Part shown: piece after piece, positions 19,167-29,048 of the stretch
Numbering within the stretch: the stretch's first letter is position 1
Layout of the letters: every line of letters starts with the position of its first letter
Origin: Limnochorda sp. LNt
GTDB taxonomy: Bacteria > Bacillota > Limnochordia > Limnochordales > Geochordaceae
Length of the DNA: 64,000 bases
Direction of reading: 5' to 3'
Assembly: GCF_035593265.1 (NCBI RefSeq)
Contig: NZ_CP141614.1
Coordinates: 1,426,001-1,490,000 of the forward strand
Made by a program: the position numbers and the translations under genes
Notes under the pieces: model-generated
Seen by the model: the letters and a program-made list of their open reading frames with translations, nothing else
What the model was told of the DNA's origin: nothing
Databases searched by the model: none

Positions 19167-20198
19167 GTGAGGTCGTATGCCCAGATGGAGTCGAGACCCA
19201 ACGTAGCCGGCGACGAGCGTGGGGCGGCCGGGCCCGAGCCCGTCGAGCGCCCCGAGGCGCGCGGCCGCCTCGGGGCCATGCTGCGCGAGGCCCGGGAGGC
19301 GCGTGGCCTCAGCCTGCAGGCCGTCTCGGAGCGGACACGGGTCCGCGCCCCGTTCCTCGAGGCCATCGAGGAGGGGCGCTACGAGGAGCTGCCGGGACCG
19401 GTCTACACGCGTGGCTTCCTCAAGCTCTATGCCCGGGCGGTCGGGCTGGACCCGGCGCGGGTGCTGGCGGCCTGGGAGCGGGAGGCGCCCCAGGCGGCAC
19501 GTCCCGAGCCCGTCGAGAGCGGCCCTCCCCGGCGGGAGCGGGCGCGGCCCTGGTGGATGCCCGATCCGCTGCTGCGCGCCATCGAGCCCCGCGAGCGGGT
19601 GCGGGCCGCCGTCTCGGCCACCCTGGTCGTGGTGGTGGCGGCGGTGGCGGGCACTTGGCTGCTGTCGACGGCGACCCGCCCGCGCCCCTCCGACGTGGCG
19701 CGGACGCCGGTGCCTCTGGAGCCGCTGCCGTCCGGCGAGACGCCGGAGCCGCGCGTGCTGGCCCTGGGCGTACCGGGCCTCGACGAAGGCTCCCCGAGTC
19801 GCCTGCCGGAGCCGCACCGGCCACCTCGGGGTCCGGGCGGCTCCGGACGCCGCACGACGGCGCCCGAGCCCGCTCCGACGGCGTCTCCTCGGCCGAGCCG
19901 CGCCGGGATGAGTCCGCGCGACCTGCCTCGGCCGGGCGGCATCGCCGGCCCATCGGCCGCCGCGACGGCGCCGGCGGGTGCCGAGCGGGCCGGTGCGGGC
20001 GTCGAGGTGGTGGCCGTGGTGCGGGAGGCGGGCTGGCTGGAGGCCTACGTCGACGGGCGCCGGGCCTTCTCCGGCACCGCGCAGGCCGGCGAGACGCTGC
20101 GGTGGCGGGGCCAGCAGCTGATCTCGCTCCGCCTGAGCCGTGCCGAGGGCGTCGATCCGGTCGTCGATGGCCGGGCTCGGCCCGGCCGGCCGCGGTGA
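19167..20198 (+). CDS. RodZ/YmfM-like HTH membrane protein
   Basis: Probable cell-shape factor that ties MreB-type filaments to the membrane. 343 aa from GTG 19167, or 337 from ATG 19185. An HTH_25-type domain (LREAREARGLSLQAVSERT, then YTRGFLKLYARAVGLDP) is followed by a basic stretch, one membrane segment near residues 145-168, a long low-complexity Pro/Ser/Gly region, and a C-terminal domain resembling DUF4115 (GWLEAYVDGRRAFSGTAQAGE). Position after ftsK/spoIIIE matches ymfM/rodZ of other Bacillota. Confidence 0.8.
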   Translation: MRSYAQMESRPNVAGDERGAAGPEPVERPEARGRLGAMLREAREARGLSLQAVSERTRVRAPFLEAIEEGRYEELPGPVYTRGFLKLYARAVGLDPARVLAAWEREAPQAARPEPVESGPPRRERARPWWMPDPLLRAIEPRERVRAAVSATLVVVVAAVAGTWLLSTATRPRPSDVARTPVPLEPLPSGETPEPRVLALGVPGLDEGSPSRLPEPHRPPRGPGGSGRRTTAPEPAPTASPRPSRAGMSPRDLPRPGGIAGPSAAATAPAGAERAGAGVEVVAVVREAGWLEAYVDGRRAFSGTAQAGETLRWRGQQLISLRLSRAEGVDPVVDGRARPGRPR

Positions 20199-20234
20199 CG
20201 ACCCGGCACTTCTTCGCGCAGGAGCCGGCGCACG

Positions 20235-21191
20235 ATGAGCGCCCGAGCGGCCCGGCCCCGGGCCGAGCGGCAGGGGCGTCTCGTGCGCCTGATGGCGGCC
20301 GATGGCCACCTGCGCGTCGTCTCGGCCGTCACCACGCCGGTCGTGGAGGAGGCGCGCCGGCGCCACGGGCTCTGGCCCACGGCGGCAGCGGCTGTGGGCC
20401 GGCTGATGACGGCCGCGGTGCTGATGGCCTCCATCCTCAAGGACGAGGACCGGATCATGCTGCAGCTGGTGGGCGACGGGCCGCTGCGGCACGTCGTCGC
20501 CGAGGCGACCGCCAGCCTGCGCGTCAGGGCCTACGCGGCGGAGCCCCGGGTGCACCTGCCCCTCAACGACCACGGCAAGCTGGACGTGGCCGGGGCGGTG
20601 GGCAAGGGGAGCCTGCACGTCATCCGGGACCTGGGCCTCAAGGAGCCCTACCGCGGCGCCGTGCCCCTGGTCAGCGGCGAGATCGCCGAGGACGTGGTCC
20701 ACTACCTGACCGTCTCCGAGCAGTCTCCCTCGTCGGTGGCGCTGGGCGTGCTGGTCGGCCTCGACGGCCACATCCAGGCGGCCGGCGGCTTCTGGCTCAT
20801 GCCGATGCCGGGGACGCCCGATGAGCTGATCGGGGAGATGGAGCAGCGCCTGAGGCGCATGCCACCCGTGAGCCAGCGCATCGACGAGCTGGGGGTGCCG
20901 GCGGATCCCGCAGCCCTGGTGGCGCCCCTGCTCGAGGGCCTGGATGTGCGGGTGTTGCAGGCGGCGCCCGTCGAGTTTCACTGCCCGTGCAATCGAGGGC
21001 GATTCGAGGCGGGGCTGGTGGCGCTGGGCGCGCAGGAGTTGCGCGCCATCGCGGCCGAGCAGGATCCGGTCGAGCTTCGCTGCCGCTTCTGCAACCGGCG
21101 CTACCTCTTCCCGGCCCGCCGGCTGCTGGAGCTGGCCCGCCGGGCCGAGCGACCGTCGTTGCGGCTGGTGGAGAAGCCGGAGCCCTCGTGA
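20235..21191 (+). CDS. hslO: Redox-regulated chaperone Hsp33
   Basis: Cytoplasmic holdase activated when oxidative stress releases zinc from its C-terminal cysteines. 318 aa from ATG 20235 with AGGAG about 10 bases upstream. The N-domain carries GLWPTAAAAVGRLMTAAVLMAS; the C-domain has the zinc motif CPC near 20983-20991 and CRFC near 21081-21092, all four cysteines present. Length is normal. The UPF0182 gene follows after 15 bases. Confidence 0.95.
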   Translation: MSARAARPRAERQGRLVRLMAADGHLRVVSAVTTPVVEEARRRHGLWPTAAAAVGRLMTAAVLMASILKDEDRIMLQLVGDGPLRHVVAEATASLRVRAYAAEPRVHLPLNDHGKLDVAGAVGKGSLHVIRDLGLKEPYRGAVPLVSGEIAEDVVHYLTVSEQSPSSVALGVLVGLDGHIQAAGGFWLMPMPGTPDELIGEMEQRLRRMPPVSQRIDELGVPADPAALVAPLLEGLDVRVLQAAPVEFHCPCNRGRFEAGLVALGAQELRAIAAEQDPVELRCRFCNRRYLFPARRLLELARRAERPSLRLVEKPEPS

Positions 21192-21206
21192 GGTGGTCAT
21201 GCTAGC

Positions 21207-23903
21207 GTGATTCGTCGCATCATCGGGGCCCTGGTCGGGCTGCTCGCGATCTCGCTGCTCTTCTCCCACGCGATCACCGACTGGCAGTGGTTCGCGTCGT
21301 TGGGCTACCTCCCGCTGATGGTGACGCCCTGGCTCTGGCGGCTCGCGGTGGGCGCGGGGGCGGGGCTGCTCAGCCTGGTGGTGCTCTACACGAGTCTCCT
21401 GGCGGCACGTCCCGTGCTGGCGAGGGCCTACCTGCGGCCCGACCTGCCCCGGCCCCTCTCGGGGCGGTCGTGGCAATGGGTGCGGCGGTGGAGCGCCCTG
21501 CTGGTGGTCGGGCTGGCGGCGGCGCTGGGCGTCTCGGCGGCGAGCCGGTGGATGGACGTCGCCCTCTTCTTCCATCGGCGTCCCTTCGGCATCGAGGACC
21601 CCGTCTTCGGGCGCGACGTGGCCTTCTACGTCTTCGCGCTGCCGGCGGTGCAGCTCGTCACCTCGACGCTGCTGGCGGCCGTCTTGCTGGCCGGCGTCCT
21701 GAGCCTGCTGGTCTACGCGCTGGCGGGGCTGCTCGACTGGCGCCACCAGGGCGAGGGGCTGGCCGGCCGTCCCCGGCTGCACCTGATGCTGCTGCTGGCG
21801 ATGCTGGCCCTGCTGTGGGGGGTGGAGAGCTGGCTCGCCCGCTACGATCTGCTCTTCTCGCCCCGGGGGGTCTTCTTCGGGGCGTCGTACGCCGACGTCC
21901 ACGTACGGATGCCGGCCCGGGCGGTGGCCGCCGTGCTGGCCGGGGCCGCCGCCATGCTGACGGCCTGGGCTGCCCTGGGAGGGCGGGCTCGCTGGGCCGC
22001 GGGGGCCGCCGTCGCCGCGCTGGTGGCCACCGTCGGGGGCGGACTGCTGGCGGAGGCGGTCCAGCAGGTGGTGGTGCGCCCCAACGAGCTGGCCCGCGAG
22101 GAGCCCTACCTGCGCCATCACATCGAGATGACCCGGCGGGCCTACGCCCTGGACCGGGTGCAGGAGGTGGCCTTCGAGCCGGCCCCGGCGCTGGACGCCG
22201 CGGGGGTCACGGCCGCCGAGGCGCTGCTGCGCGAGGTGCGCCTGTGGGACTGGCGGCCCCTGCTGACGGTCTACGCCCAGCTCCAGGCCTTTCGCCCGTA
22301 CTACAGCTTCCTGGAGGTGGACGTGGACCGCTACCTGGTCAACGGGCGGCTGCGGCAGGTGATGCTGGCCGTACGCGAGCTCGACACCAGCCGGCTGCAA
22401 AACCCGAGCTGGGTCAACTTGCGCCTGCAATACACCCACGGCTACGGGGTCGTGATGAGCCCCGTCGCCGAGGTGACAGCGCAAGGGCTGCCCCGGCTGG
22501 CGGTGGCCAACCTGCCGCCCCGCTCCGAACCCGGGTGGCCCGAGCTTCGACGCCCCGAGGTCTATTTCGGAGAGCTCCTGTCGGGGTGGGTGGTGGTGGG
22601 CGGGCGGCGGCCCGAGTTCGACTACCCGGCCGGCGAGGAGAACGTCTTCACCCGCTACGAGGGACGCGATGGGGTGCGCCTGGGCTGGTGGAACCGCCTG
22701 CTCTTCGCCACCCGCTTCGGAAGCCCCGAGCTCTTGCTGTCGCGTGAGGTGGGGCCCGACAGCCGTGTCTTGATGTACCGCAACGTGATGGAACGCATCC
22801 AGCGGCTGGTGCCGTACCTGCGCTACGACCGCGATCCCTACCCCGTCGTCACCGACGACGGGCGGCTGGTCTGGATGGTGGACGCCTACACCGCCACCGA
22901 CCGCTTCCCCTACGCCCGTCCGGTGGCGGGCTGGGGCAACTACGTGCGGGCCTCGGTCAAGGTGACCGTCGACGCCTACGACGGCACGGTGGACTTCTAC
23001 CTCGTCGACCCTGCCGAGCCCCTGGCCGCCGCGCTGTCGTCGCTCTTGGGCGGCTTCATGAAGCCCTTGTCGGAGATGCCGGAGGATCTGCGCCGGCACA
23101 TCCGGTATCCCCAGGATTTCTTCATGGTGCAGGCCGTCATGCTGGCCTCCTACCACATGGAAAACCCCGTCGTCTTCTACAACCAGGAGGACCGCTGGGA
23201 CATCGGCCGCGAGATCTACGGCGAGGCCGAGGTGACCATGGAGCCCTACTACGCCATGGTCGACCTGGGCGAGGGGCCTGAGTTCGCGCTCCTCTTGCCC
23301 TTTACGGCCACCGGCCGGCAAAACATGGTGGCCTGGATGGCGGCCCGGTGCGACGGGGAGCGCTACGGCGAGGTCCAGCTCTACGTGCTGCCCAAGCAGG
23401 AGCTGACCTACGGCCCCATGCAGCTCGAGGCGCGCATCAACCAGGATCCCGACATCTCCCGGGAGCTGACCCTGTGGGGCCAGCGCGGCTCGCGGGTGCT
23501 GCGGGGCAACCTCATCGTCGTGCCCGTGGCGGGCACCATCCTGTACGTGGAGCCCCTCTTCCTGGTCTCCGAGCAGAGCCAGCTCCCCGAGCTGCGCCGG
23601 ATCGTGGCGGGCACCCAGACGCAGCTGGCCATGGCCACCGACCTGTCGTCGGCCCTGCGGGCGCTGACCGGTCAGGGCCTCTTGACCTCGCCCGAGCCGG
23701 GCGGGCAGCCGCCGCAGGAGGCTGGAGCGCCCGTGGCGGGGCTGCCCTCCTCCGTCCAGCAGGCCGTGCGGGAGGCGCTCCAGGCGCTGGAGTCGGCCCG
23801 GCAGCGGCTTGCGCAGGGCGACTGGGGAGGTTTCGGCCGGTCGATGCAGGAGCTGCAGCGCCTGCTCGAGCGTCTGGCGGGCGACGAGGCCGGCGATTCG
23901 TGA
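21207..23903 (+). CDS. UPF0182/COG1615 family membrane protein
   Basis: Large membrane protein of unknown function, common in Actinobacteria and some Bacillota. 898 aa from GTG 21207. The first about 300 residues contain seven hydrophobic segments (for example near 21210-21265 and 21320-21380); the rest is a long soluble, presumably extracytoplasmic region with the conserved stretches FRPYYSFLEVDVDRYL, YTHGYGVVMSPV and DPYPVVTDDGRLVWM. The C-terminus is Pro/Gln-rich and then helical. Frame and length are intact. No function can be inferred beyond the family name. Confidence 0.9.
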   Translation: MIRRIIGALVGLLAISLLFSHAITDWQWFASLGYLPLMVTPWLWRLAVGAGAGLLSLVVLYTSLLAARPVLARAYLRPDLPRPLSGRSWQWVRRWSALLVVGLAAALGVSAASRWMDVALFFHRRPFGIEDPVFGRDVAFYVFALPAVQLVTSTLLAAVLLAGVLSLLVYALAGLLDWRHQGEGLAGRPRLHLMLLLAMLALLWGVESWLARYDLLFSPRGVFFGASYADVHVRMPARAVAAVLAGAAAMLTAWAALGGRARWAAGAAVAALVATVGGGLLAEAVQQVVVRPNELAREEPYLRHHIEMTRRAYALDRVQEVAFEPAPALDAAGVTAAEALLREVRLWDWRPLLTVYAQLQAFRPYYSFLEVDVDRYLVNGRLRQVMLAVRELDTSRLQNPSWVNLRLQYTHGYGVVMSPVAEVTAQGLPRLAVANLPPRSEPGWPELRRPEVYFGELLSGWVVVGGRRPEFDYPAGEENVFTRYEGRDGVRLGWWNRLLFATRFGSPELLLSREVGPDSRVLMYRNVMERIQRLVPYLRYDRDPYPVVTDDGRLVWMVDAYTATDRFPYARPVAGWGNYVRASVKVTVDAYDGTVDFYLVDPAEPLAAALSSLLGGFMKPLSEMPEDLRRHIRYPQDFFMVQAVMLASYHMENPVVFYNQEDRWDIGREIYGEAEVTMEPYYAMVDLGEGPEFALLLPFTATGRQNMVAWMAARCDGERYGEVQLYVLPKQELTYGPMQLEARINQDPDISRELTLWGQRGSRVLRGNLIVVPVAGTILYVEPLFLVSEQSQLPELRRIVAGTQTQLAMATDLSSALRALTGQGLLTSPEPGGQPPQEAGAPVAGLPSSVQQAVREALQALESARQRLAQGDWGGFGRSMQELQRLLERLAGDEAGDS

Positions 23904-23934
23904 GGGGCCGCTGCGAAGGCTTGTCATAGGGTCG

Positions 23935-23967
23935 CCCCCTTCGCCCATAGACCTGGGGCGAAGGGGG
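23935..23967 (+). promoter_or_regulatory. 12-bp perfect hairpin covering the spoIIP ribosome-binding site
   Basis: CCCCCTTCGCCC (23935-23946) and GGGCGAAGGGGG (23956-23967) pair perfectly around a 9-base loop. The 3' arm contains the AAGGGGG ribosome site of spoIIP and ends 3 bases before GTG 23971. No T-run follows, so it looks less like a terminator than a structure that hides the ribosome site; that role is inference. Confidence 0.6.
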
Positions 23968-23970
23968 TCG

Positions 23971-24813
23971 GTGCTGGTGGCGGCCGGTCAGGGGAGGACG
24001 TCACAGCGCGCCGGCGGGCCAGGGCTGCTCTTCGTGCTGGTCGCGCTGTTGGTGGTGGCCGTGGTGGGCGCCCGGTTTCTGGGCCTGGTGCCCGGACAGC
24101 GGGAGGGTACGCCGTCGAGGCCGCCGTCACAGCAGCAGGGCCAGCCGCAGGCACGAAGCACGCCGGCCGTGCTGATCTACCACGCGCACACGACGGAAAA
24201 CTACCAGCCGGCTCAGACGCACGAGAAGGGCCGGCCCGGTGGCGTGTCGGAGGTGGGAGCCGAGCTGGCGGCGGTGCTGGAGCAAAACGGCATCCGCGCC
24301 ATCCACGACAAGACTGTGCACGATTACCCCAACTACAGCGAGGCCTTCGTGCACTCGGTCAACACGATCAACAACCTGTTGCGAAGCAATCCCGACGTGA
24401 TGGTGGTGCTGGACGTCCACCGAGACGCCCTGTCGGACGAGTATCCCGACGGCTACACCACCGCGGACATCGACGGCCAGAAGGTGGCCAAGATCCTGCT
24501 GGTGGTGGGCGACGTGGCCAACCCGTACGCGGATCAAAACCTGGCCTTCGCCGAGGCGCTTCGCTCCAAGATGAACGACCTCTACCCGGGCCTCTCGCGG
24601 GGGATCAAGGTGCAGCACGCCGCGCTCAACGGGCACGTCCACCCCAACTCGGTGACGGTCTTCATCGGCGACTACCGTGACAACACGCTGGACGAGGCCC
24701 GGGCGGCCGCGAGGATGCTGGGACATGCGCTGGCGCGGCTGTTTGAGGAGCAGGCGGCCCGCATGACCCCGCCCGCCGCCCGGCCCGACACGGCCACGTC
24801 GCCGCAACGCTAG
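23971..24813 (+). CDS. spoIIP: Stage II sporulation protein P (SpoIIP)-type amidase/endopeptidase
   Basis: Cell-wall hydrolase that works with SpoIID/M during engulfment. 280 aa from GTG 23971, preceded by AAGGGGG at 3-base spacing; the open frame before it overlaps the UPF0182 gene. One membrane segment (about residues 15-38) anchors the protein. The catalytic domain has the family motifs VLIYHAHTTENYQP near 24166-24210, a conserved VLDVHRDAL near 24408-24434, and ADQNLAFAEAL near 24530-24560; the His/Glu/His residues expected for zinc are present. It is shorter than B. subtilis SpoIIP but keeps the core. Confidence 0.88.
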   Translation: MLVAAGQGRTSQRAGGPGLLFVLVALLVVAVVGARFLGLVPGQREGTPSRPPSQQQGQPQARSTPAVLIYHAHTTENYQPAQTHEKGRPGGVSEVGAELAAVLEQNGIRAIHDKTVHDYPNYSEAFVHSVNTINNLLRSNPDVMVVLDVHRDALSDEYPDGYTTADIDGQKVAKILLVVGDVANPYADQNLAFAEALRSKMNDLYPGLSRGIKVQHAALNGHVHPNSVTVFIGDYRDNTLDEARAAARMLGHALARLFEEQAARMTPPAARPDTATSPQR

Positions 24814-24841
24814 ACGGCAAGGAGAAGCGTGGCGACCACGG

Positions 24842-26290
24842 ATGCAGCGATCGACGCACTACCACCTGATGGGCATCGGCGGCACGGGCATGAGCGCCCT
24901 GGCCGAGCTGCTGCACGGCGCCGGCGCCAGGGTGAGCGGATGCGATCTGGACGTGGCCGGGCCGGCGGCCCGGCACCTGGCCTCGCTGGGCGTCGAGGTG
25001 CACCCGGGCCACGACCCGGCCCACCTCGACGACGTGGATGTGCTGGTGGTCTCCAGCGCCATCGCCGCCGACCACCCCGAGCGACAGGCGGCGGAGCGCC
25101 GGGGGATCCCGGTGCGCCACCGGGCCCGGGTGCTGGCCGAGACCCTGGCGGGCCGGCGCCTGGTGGCGGTGGCCGGGGCGCACGGAAAGACCACCACCAC
25201 GGGGCTCATCGCCCACATGCTGACCCAGGCCGGGGTGGATCCGGTGGTGGCCGTGGGCTACGCGCTGCCGGGGGTGCCGACGGGGGCCCGTTGGGGCCGC
25301 GGCGAGTGGGCCGTCGCGGAGGTGGACGAGAGCGACGGCTCGTTCCTCTGCTTCTGGCCCGACGTGGCGGTCATCACCACCGTCGAGCCCGATCACCTGG
25401 AGAACTGGGGCCACTCGTTCGAGCGGCTGGTGGAGGGGTACGTGCGCTTCGCGGGCCAGACGAGGCCCGACGGGGCGTGGGTGCTGGGCGTCGACAGCCC
25501 CGTGGTGCGGCGGCTGCTGGATGGCGAGGGGGGAGAGCCGGCGCGCCTGGAGGCGGCGGGGCGGCGGGTGGAGCGCTACGCGGTGGAAGCGGAGGCCGCA
25601 CGCCTGGGCGCGGCCCGCTGGACGGCGGCCGACGTGCGGCTGGAGGGGCGGGGCTCGAGCTGGACCGCGTTGCGAGACGGCCGCCCGGTGGCGCCGGTGC
25701 GCCTGTCCATCCCGGGCCTCCACAACGTGGCCAACGCCCTGGCCGCGCTGGCCGTGGCCGAGGCCGTGGGCGTCGATCTCCAGCAGGCGGCCCGGAGCCT
25801 GGCCGGGTTTACGGGGGCGCGCCGGCGCTTCGAGGTGCTGGCCGACCGGCTCGGCGTGATGGTGGTGGATGACTACGCCCACCACCCCACCGAGATCGCC
25901 GCCACCATCCGGGCCGCCCGCCAGGGCTACCCGGATCGGCGGGTGGTGGCGGTCTTCCAGCCCCACCGCTACCATCGCACCGCTGAGCTGATGGAGCCGC
26001 TGGCGGGAGCCTTCGACGAGGCCGACGCGGTGGTGCTGACCGAGATCTACGCCCCCCCGCCCGAGCGGCCCATCCCCGGCGTCGACGGGCAGGCGCTCTT
26101 CCACCGCATGGTGGAGCGGCCTGCCTGGCAGGGGAGGGCGAGTCGGGCGGCCTTTTGCCCCACGCTGGAGGAGGCCTACGCCCGGGCCCTCGAGGAGGCG
26201 ACGCCCGGCACGCTGCTGCTGGTGATGGGTGCCGGCAGCGTGACCCGACTGGCTCACCGGCTGGCGCAGAGCCTGCAGGCACGCGGGTAA
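24842..26290 (+). CDS. murC: UDP-MurNAc-L-alanine ligase MurC
   Basis: Adds L-Ala to UDP-MurNAc, the first Mur ligase step. 482 aa from ATG 24842; AAGGAG lies 17 bases upstream, rather far, and a nearer GTG (24829) is out of frame. The N-domain has HLMGIGGTGMSALAELL; P-loop AGAHGKTTTTG near 25174-25206; then EVDESDGSF and DDYAHHPTEI near 25867-25896. The gene is separated from the dcw cluster by 13 kb and follows spoIIP by 28 bases. Confidence 0.95.
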   Translation: MQRSTHYHLMGIGGTGMSALAELLHGAGARVSGCDLDVAGPAARHLASLGVEVHPGHDPAHLDDVDVLVVSSAIAADHPERQAAERRGIPVRHRARVLAETLAGRRLVAVAGAHGKTTTTGLIAHMLTQAGVDPVVAVGYALPGVPTGARWGRGEWAVAEVDESDGSFLCFWPDVAVITTVEPDHLENWGHSFERLVEGYVRFAGQTRPDGAWVLGVDSPVVRRLLDGEGGEPARLEAAGRRVERYAVEAEAARLGAARWTAADVRLEGRGSSWTALRDGRPVAPVRLSIPGLHNVANALAALAVAEAVGVDLQQAARSLAGFTGARRRFEVLADRLGVMVVDDYAHHPTEIAATIRAARQGYPDRRVVAVFQPHRYHRTAELMEPLAGAFDEADAVVLTEIYAPPPERPIPGVDGQALFHRMVERPAWQGRASRAAFCPTLEEAYARALEEATPGTLLLVMGAGSVTRLAHRLAQSLQARG

Positions 26291-26302
26291 ACTACCTCCC
26301 GC

Positions 26303-28070
26303 ATGGTGCGGCCTACCCCCATCCGGCTGTCGGCCCGGTGGCGCCGGACGCTCTTGCAATGGGCCGGAGACGGCCCGGAGCCGGATGCCCGGGCCTTCTT
26401 GCTGTGGCCGCGGCTGGTCGAGCGACTCGACGCCGCGCAGCCGGCCGAGCTCTTGTGTGCCACGGCCATGCCCGTCCGCCTCTACCCCCACCAGCGCGCC
26501 GCGGTCCTGCGCATCGTGGGGCCCCTCGGGGGGCGCGCCCTCCTGGCCGACGAGGTGGGCATGGGCAAGACCATCGAGGCGGGCGCGGTGCTCAAGGAGC
26601 TGTGGCTGCGGGGGCGACTGCGCCGGGCCCTGGTGCTGGTGCCGGCCGCACTGGTCGCACAGTGGCGGTGGGAGCTGGCCCATCGCTGCGACTTGCGGGT
26701 CTGCGTGCATCCCCACCACGAGCACGGCTGGGACCGTGACGAGATCGTCCTGGCGTCGTTGGAGACGGTGCGGCTGGAGCCTCACGCGTCGGCGGTGCAG
26801 GCGGCGCCCTGGGACCTGGTGGTGGTCGACGAGGCTCACCGGCTCAAGGATCGCCAATCGGCCGGGTTCCGGCTGGTGGCGGGGCTGCGCAAGCAGGGGC
26901 TGCTCTTGCTGACGGCCACGCCCGTGCAAAACAGCCTGGAGGAGCTCTACAATCTGGTGAGCCTGCTGCGCCCGGGCCAGCTGGGCACCCCGCGCCTCTT
27001 CCGGGCCGAGTTCACCCAGGGCCCCCGGACGCCTCGCGATCCCGCCCGGCTGCGGCGCCTCGTGGGCGAGGTGATGGTGCGCACCCGCCGGCACGATGCC
27101 GGCATCGTCCTGCCGCCTCGGGAGGTGAGGAGCGTCGCGGTGCCGTTCACCGAGACGGAGCGTCGCCTCTACGAGCGGCTGCTGGCGTTGCTGCGGGAGG
27201 TGGGGCGGCGGGGCGGACGGGGGCCCGACGCGCTGCTGGCCGCGACGCTGCTGCGGGAGGCCACCAGCAGCCCGACGGCCCTGGCCGGACCTGCGGCGCC
27301 TGGCGACGTCGCCGCCGGGCGAGGCGTGGAGGCGCTGCGCGAGGCCCTCGTGCGCCTGGCGTGCCTGGCCGCCCGGGCCGCGGCCGACGGGGCGGCCCCA
27401 AGGTGCGATGGCTGGTGGCCCACGTCCGGAGCGGGGTGCGCCCGCCGGCAGCCTGGTGGCCTTCACGCAGTTCGCCGCGACGGCCCGCCGGGCGGCCCGG
27501 GCGCTGCAGGAGGCAGACGTCGAGGTGGCCCTGATCTGCGGGGCGCAGGAGCCGGCCCAGCGCGAACGGCAGCTGATGCGCTTCCGCAGCCGGGCTCCGG
27601 TGCTGGTCAGCACCGACGTCGGCAGCGAGGGCCACAACCTCCAGCATGCCTGGCGGCTGGTCAACCTCGATCTCCCCTGGAACCCCATGCGGGTGGAGCA
27701 GCGCATCGGCCGGCTGCATCGGCTGGGCCAGAGCCGGCCCGTGGAGGTGGTCCACCTACTGGTGCCCGGCACCATCGAGGAGGACCTGATGGCGCGCATC
27801 TACGAGAAGCTGGGGATGTTTCGCGAGGTGATCGGCGACCTCGACCAGGTCGTGGCCGCGCTGCCGGGCGGGCTGGCCGGGCAGGTGCGCGACATCGTGC
27901 TGGCCTCGCCCGACGACGAGACCATGCGGCAGCGCCTCGAGGCCGTGGGCTCCTTCCTGGAGCGGCAGTGGCGGCGCTGGCAGCGGGCCCGGCGCCTCAC
28001 CGAGGCGGTGCTCGACGAGGCTCCAGTACTGCAGGAGGCGACGGTCGCCCCCGCGACGGGTTCGGGATGA
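26303..28070 (+). CDS. SNF2-family helicase (YqhH-like), frameshift
   Basis: SF2 DNA-dependent ATPase of the RapA/SNF2 kind. ATG 26303 starts 12 bases after murC. The first RecA lobe has LLADEVGMGKTIEAG near 26540-26584, DEAH box VVVDEAHRLKD near 26819-26851 and LLTATPVQNSLEELYNL. The second lobe, in another frame, has LVAFTQFAATARRAAR, LVSTDVGSEGHNLQ and NPMRVEQRIGRLHRLGQ. The join lies at 27395-27450, where two single-base losses fit. Restored length is about 590 aa, like B. subtilis YqhH. Its stop overlaps the next gene by ATGA. Confidence 0.85.
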
Positions 28071-28990
28071 CGCAGGACCGCGAGCCGCAGCCGCTGCCGG
28101 GGCTTGTCGCGCAGGCCCTCGAGGCGCTGGGGTACCGCGTCGGCTGGGTGGCGCCCGAACTGCTGCGGGCCGAGCCGCCGGGGGAGGGGACACGGCGGGC
28201 GCTGCTGGTGGCGTGCGACCCGGCGTGGCTTGCGCGGGCGCCGGGCGTGACGCTGGCGGCGCCCGGCAGCGACGGCGCGCGGCGGCTGTGGCAGGCCGTG
28301 GCCGAGCGAGGCCGGCGAGCGGTCTTCGTGGAGGGGCTGCCGGGCCATGCCGGGCGGCTGCAACGTTCGTTGTGGTTTCGATGGCTGCTGGTGGTGACGG
28401 GCTTCGCCCTGGCGGAGGGGGCCCGGCGATTCGTCATCGACGTGCGCGTCACGACCGAGCCGGAGCGGGCCGAGCCCATGGAGCCTCACCAGGCGGCCGC
28501 CAGGGCCACGCCGGGCCGGTCGCAGGAGGCGAGACGCGCGGCCGCCGCCCTGGGCTGGGTCGCCCCTTACGAGGCAGAGCGACTGGGCCGCCTGGCGGCG
28601 CGGGTGGCGCTGCGAGTCGCCCGCACGCACGTCGAGGCCATGGAGCGGGAGCTCACCCCGGTCCACGAGGCGGAGCGGCGACGCCTCGAGCGCTACTTCG
28701 ACGACCGCCGGGCGGAGGAGACGGCCCGCATGGGCCGCTGGCTGCACCGGGCGCTGGCCGCGGAGCTGTACGCGCGGCTGGCGGCGGATCCGGAGCTGGC
28801 CCGCCAGCTCCAGACCCGGGCAGGGGAGATGGCGCGCCTGGCCCGGCTCCAGCAACAGACGCTCGAGTCCCGGCTCGCTTCGCTGGAGCGCGAGCGGGCC
28901 GCCGCCCTGGCCGAGGCGGAGGCGCGCTTCGCCCTGAGAGCCGAGCTGGTGCCGGCCGGGATGGCGGTGGTCTGGCACCCGGCGTCGTGA
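28067..28990 (+). CDS. Hypothetical helicase-partner protein, YqhG-like?
   Basis: 307 aa from ATG 28067, overlapping the helicase stop (ATGA), so translation is coupled. The N-terminal half is an alpha/beta-looking region with no motif I recognise (RALLVACDPAWLARAPG, LWFRWLLVVTGFALAEG). The C-terminal half (about residues 185-290) is rich in Arg, Glu, Ala and Leu heptads and is probably a long coiled coil, ending VVWHPAS. In B. subtilis yqhH is adjacent to yqhG, whose product also has a charged helical C-terminus; the likeness is suggestive only. Probable partner of the upstream helicase. Confidence 0.6.
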   Translation: MTQDREPQPLPGLVAQALEALGYRVGWVAPELLRAEPPGEGTRRALLVACDPAWLARAPGVTLAAPGSDGARRLWQAVAERGRRAVFVEGLPGHAGRLQRSLWFRWLLVVTGFALAEGARRFVIDVRVTTEPERAEPMEPHQAAARATPGRSQEARRAAAALGWVAPYEAERLGRLAARVALRVARTHVEAMERELTPVHEAERRRLERYFDDRRAEETARMGRWLHRALAAELYARLAADPELARQLQTRAGEMARLARLQQQTLESRLASLERERAAALAEAEARFALRAELVPAGMAVVWHPAS

Positions 28991-29048
28991 GGCGCTCGTG
29001 GGCGGCTCGCAGGAAGGCGGGCTCCGGGCCGGGAAGCATCCGCTCGCC

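Noticed and set aside
17652-23948. 2098-codon - strand open frame opposite ftsK, rodZ, hslO and UPF0182
   Set aside because: Shadow frame of GC-rich + strand genes; no domain, His/Gln/Gly-rich composition, and the + strand genes carry clear family motifs.
23904-23970. Possible sigma-E promoter for spoIIP
   Set aside because: TCATAGGGT bears only slight likeness to the sigma-E -10 and no acceptable -35 lies at the right distance.
24662-27799. 1045-codon - strand open frame opposite spoIIP, murC and the SNF2 helicase
   Set aside because: Antisense shadow; no recognisable protein features.
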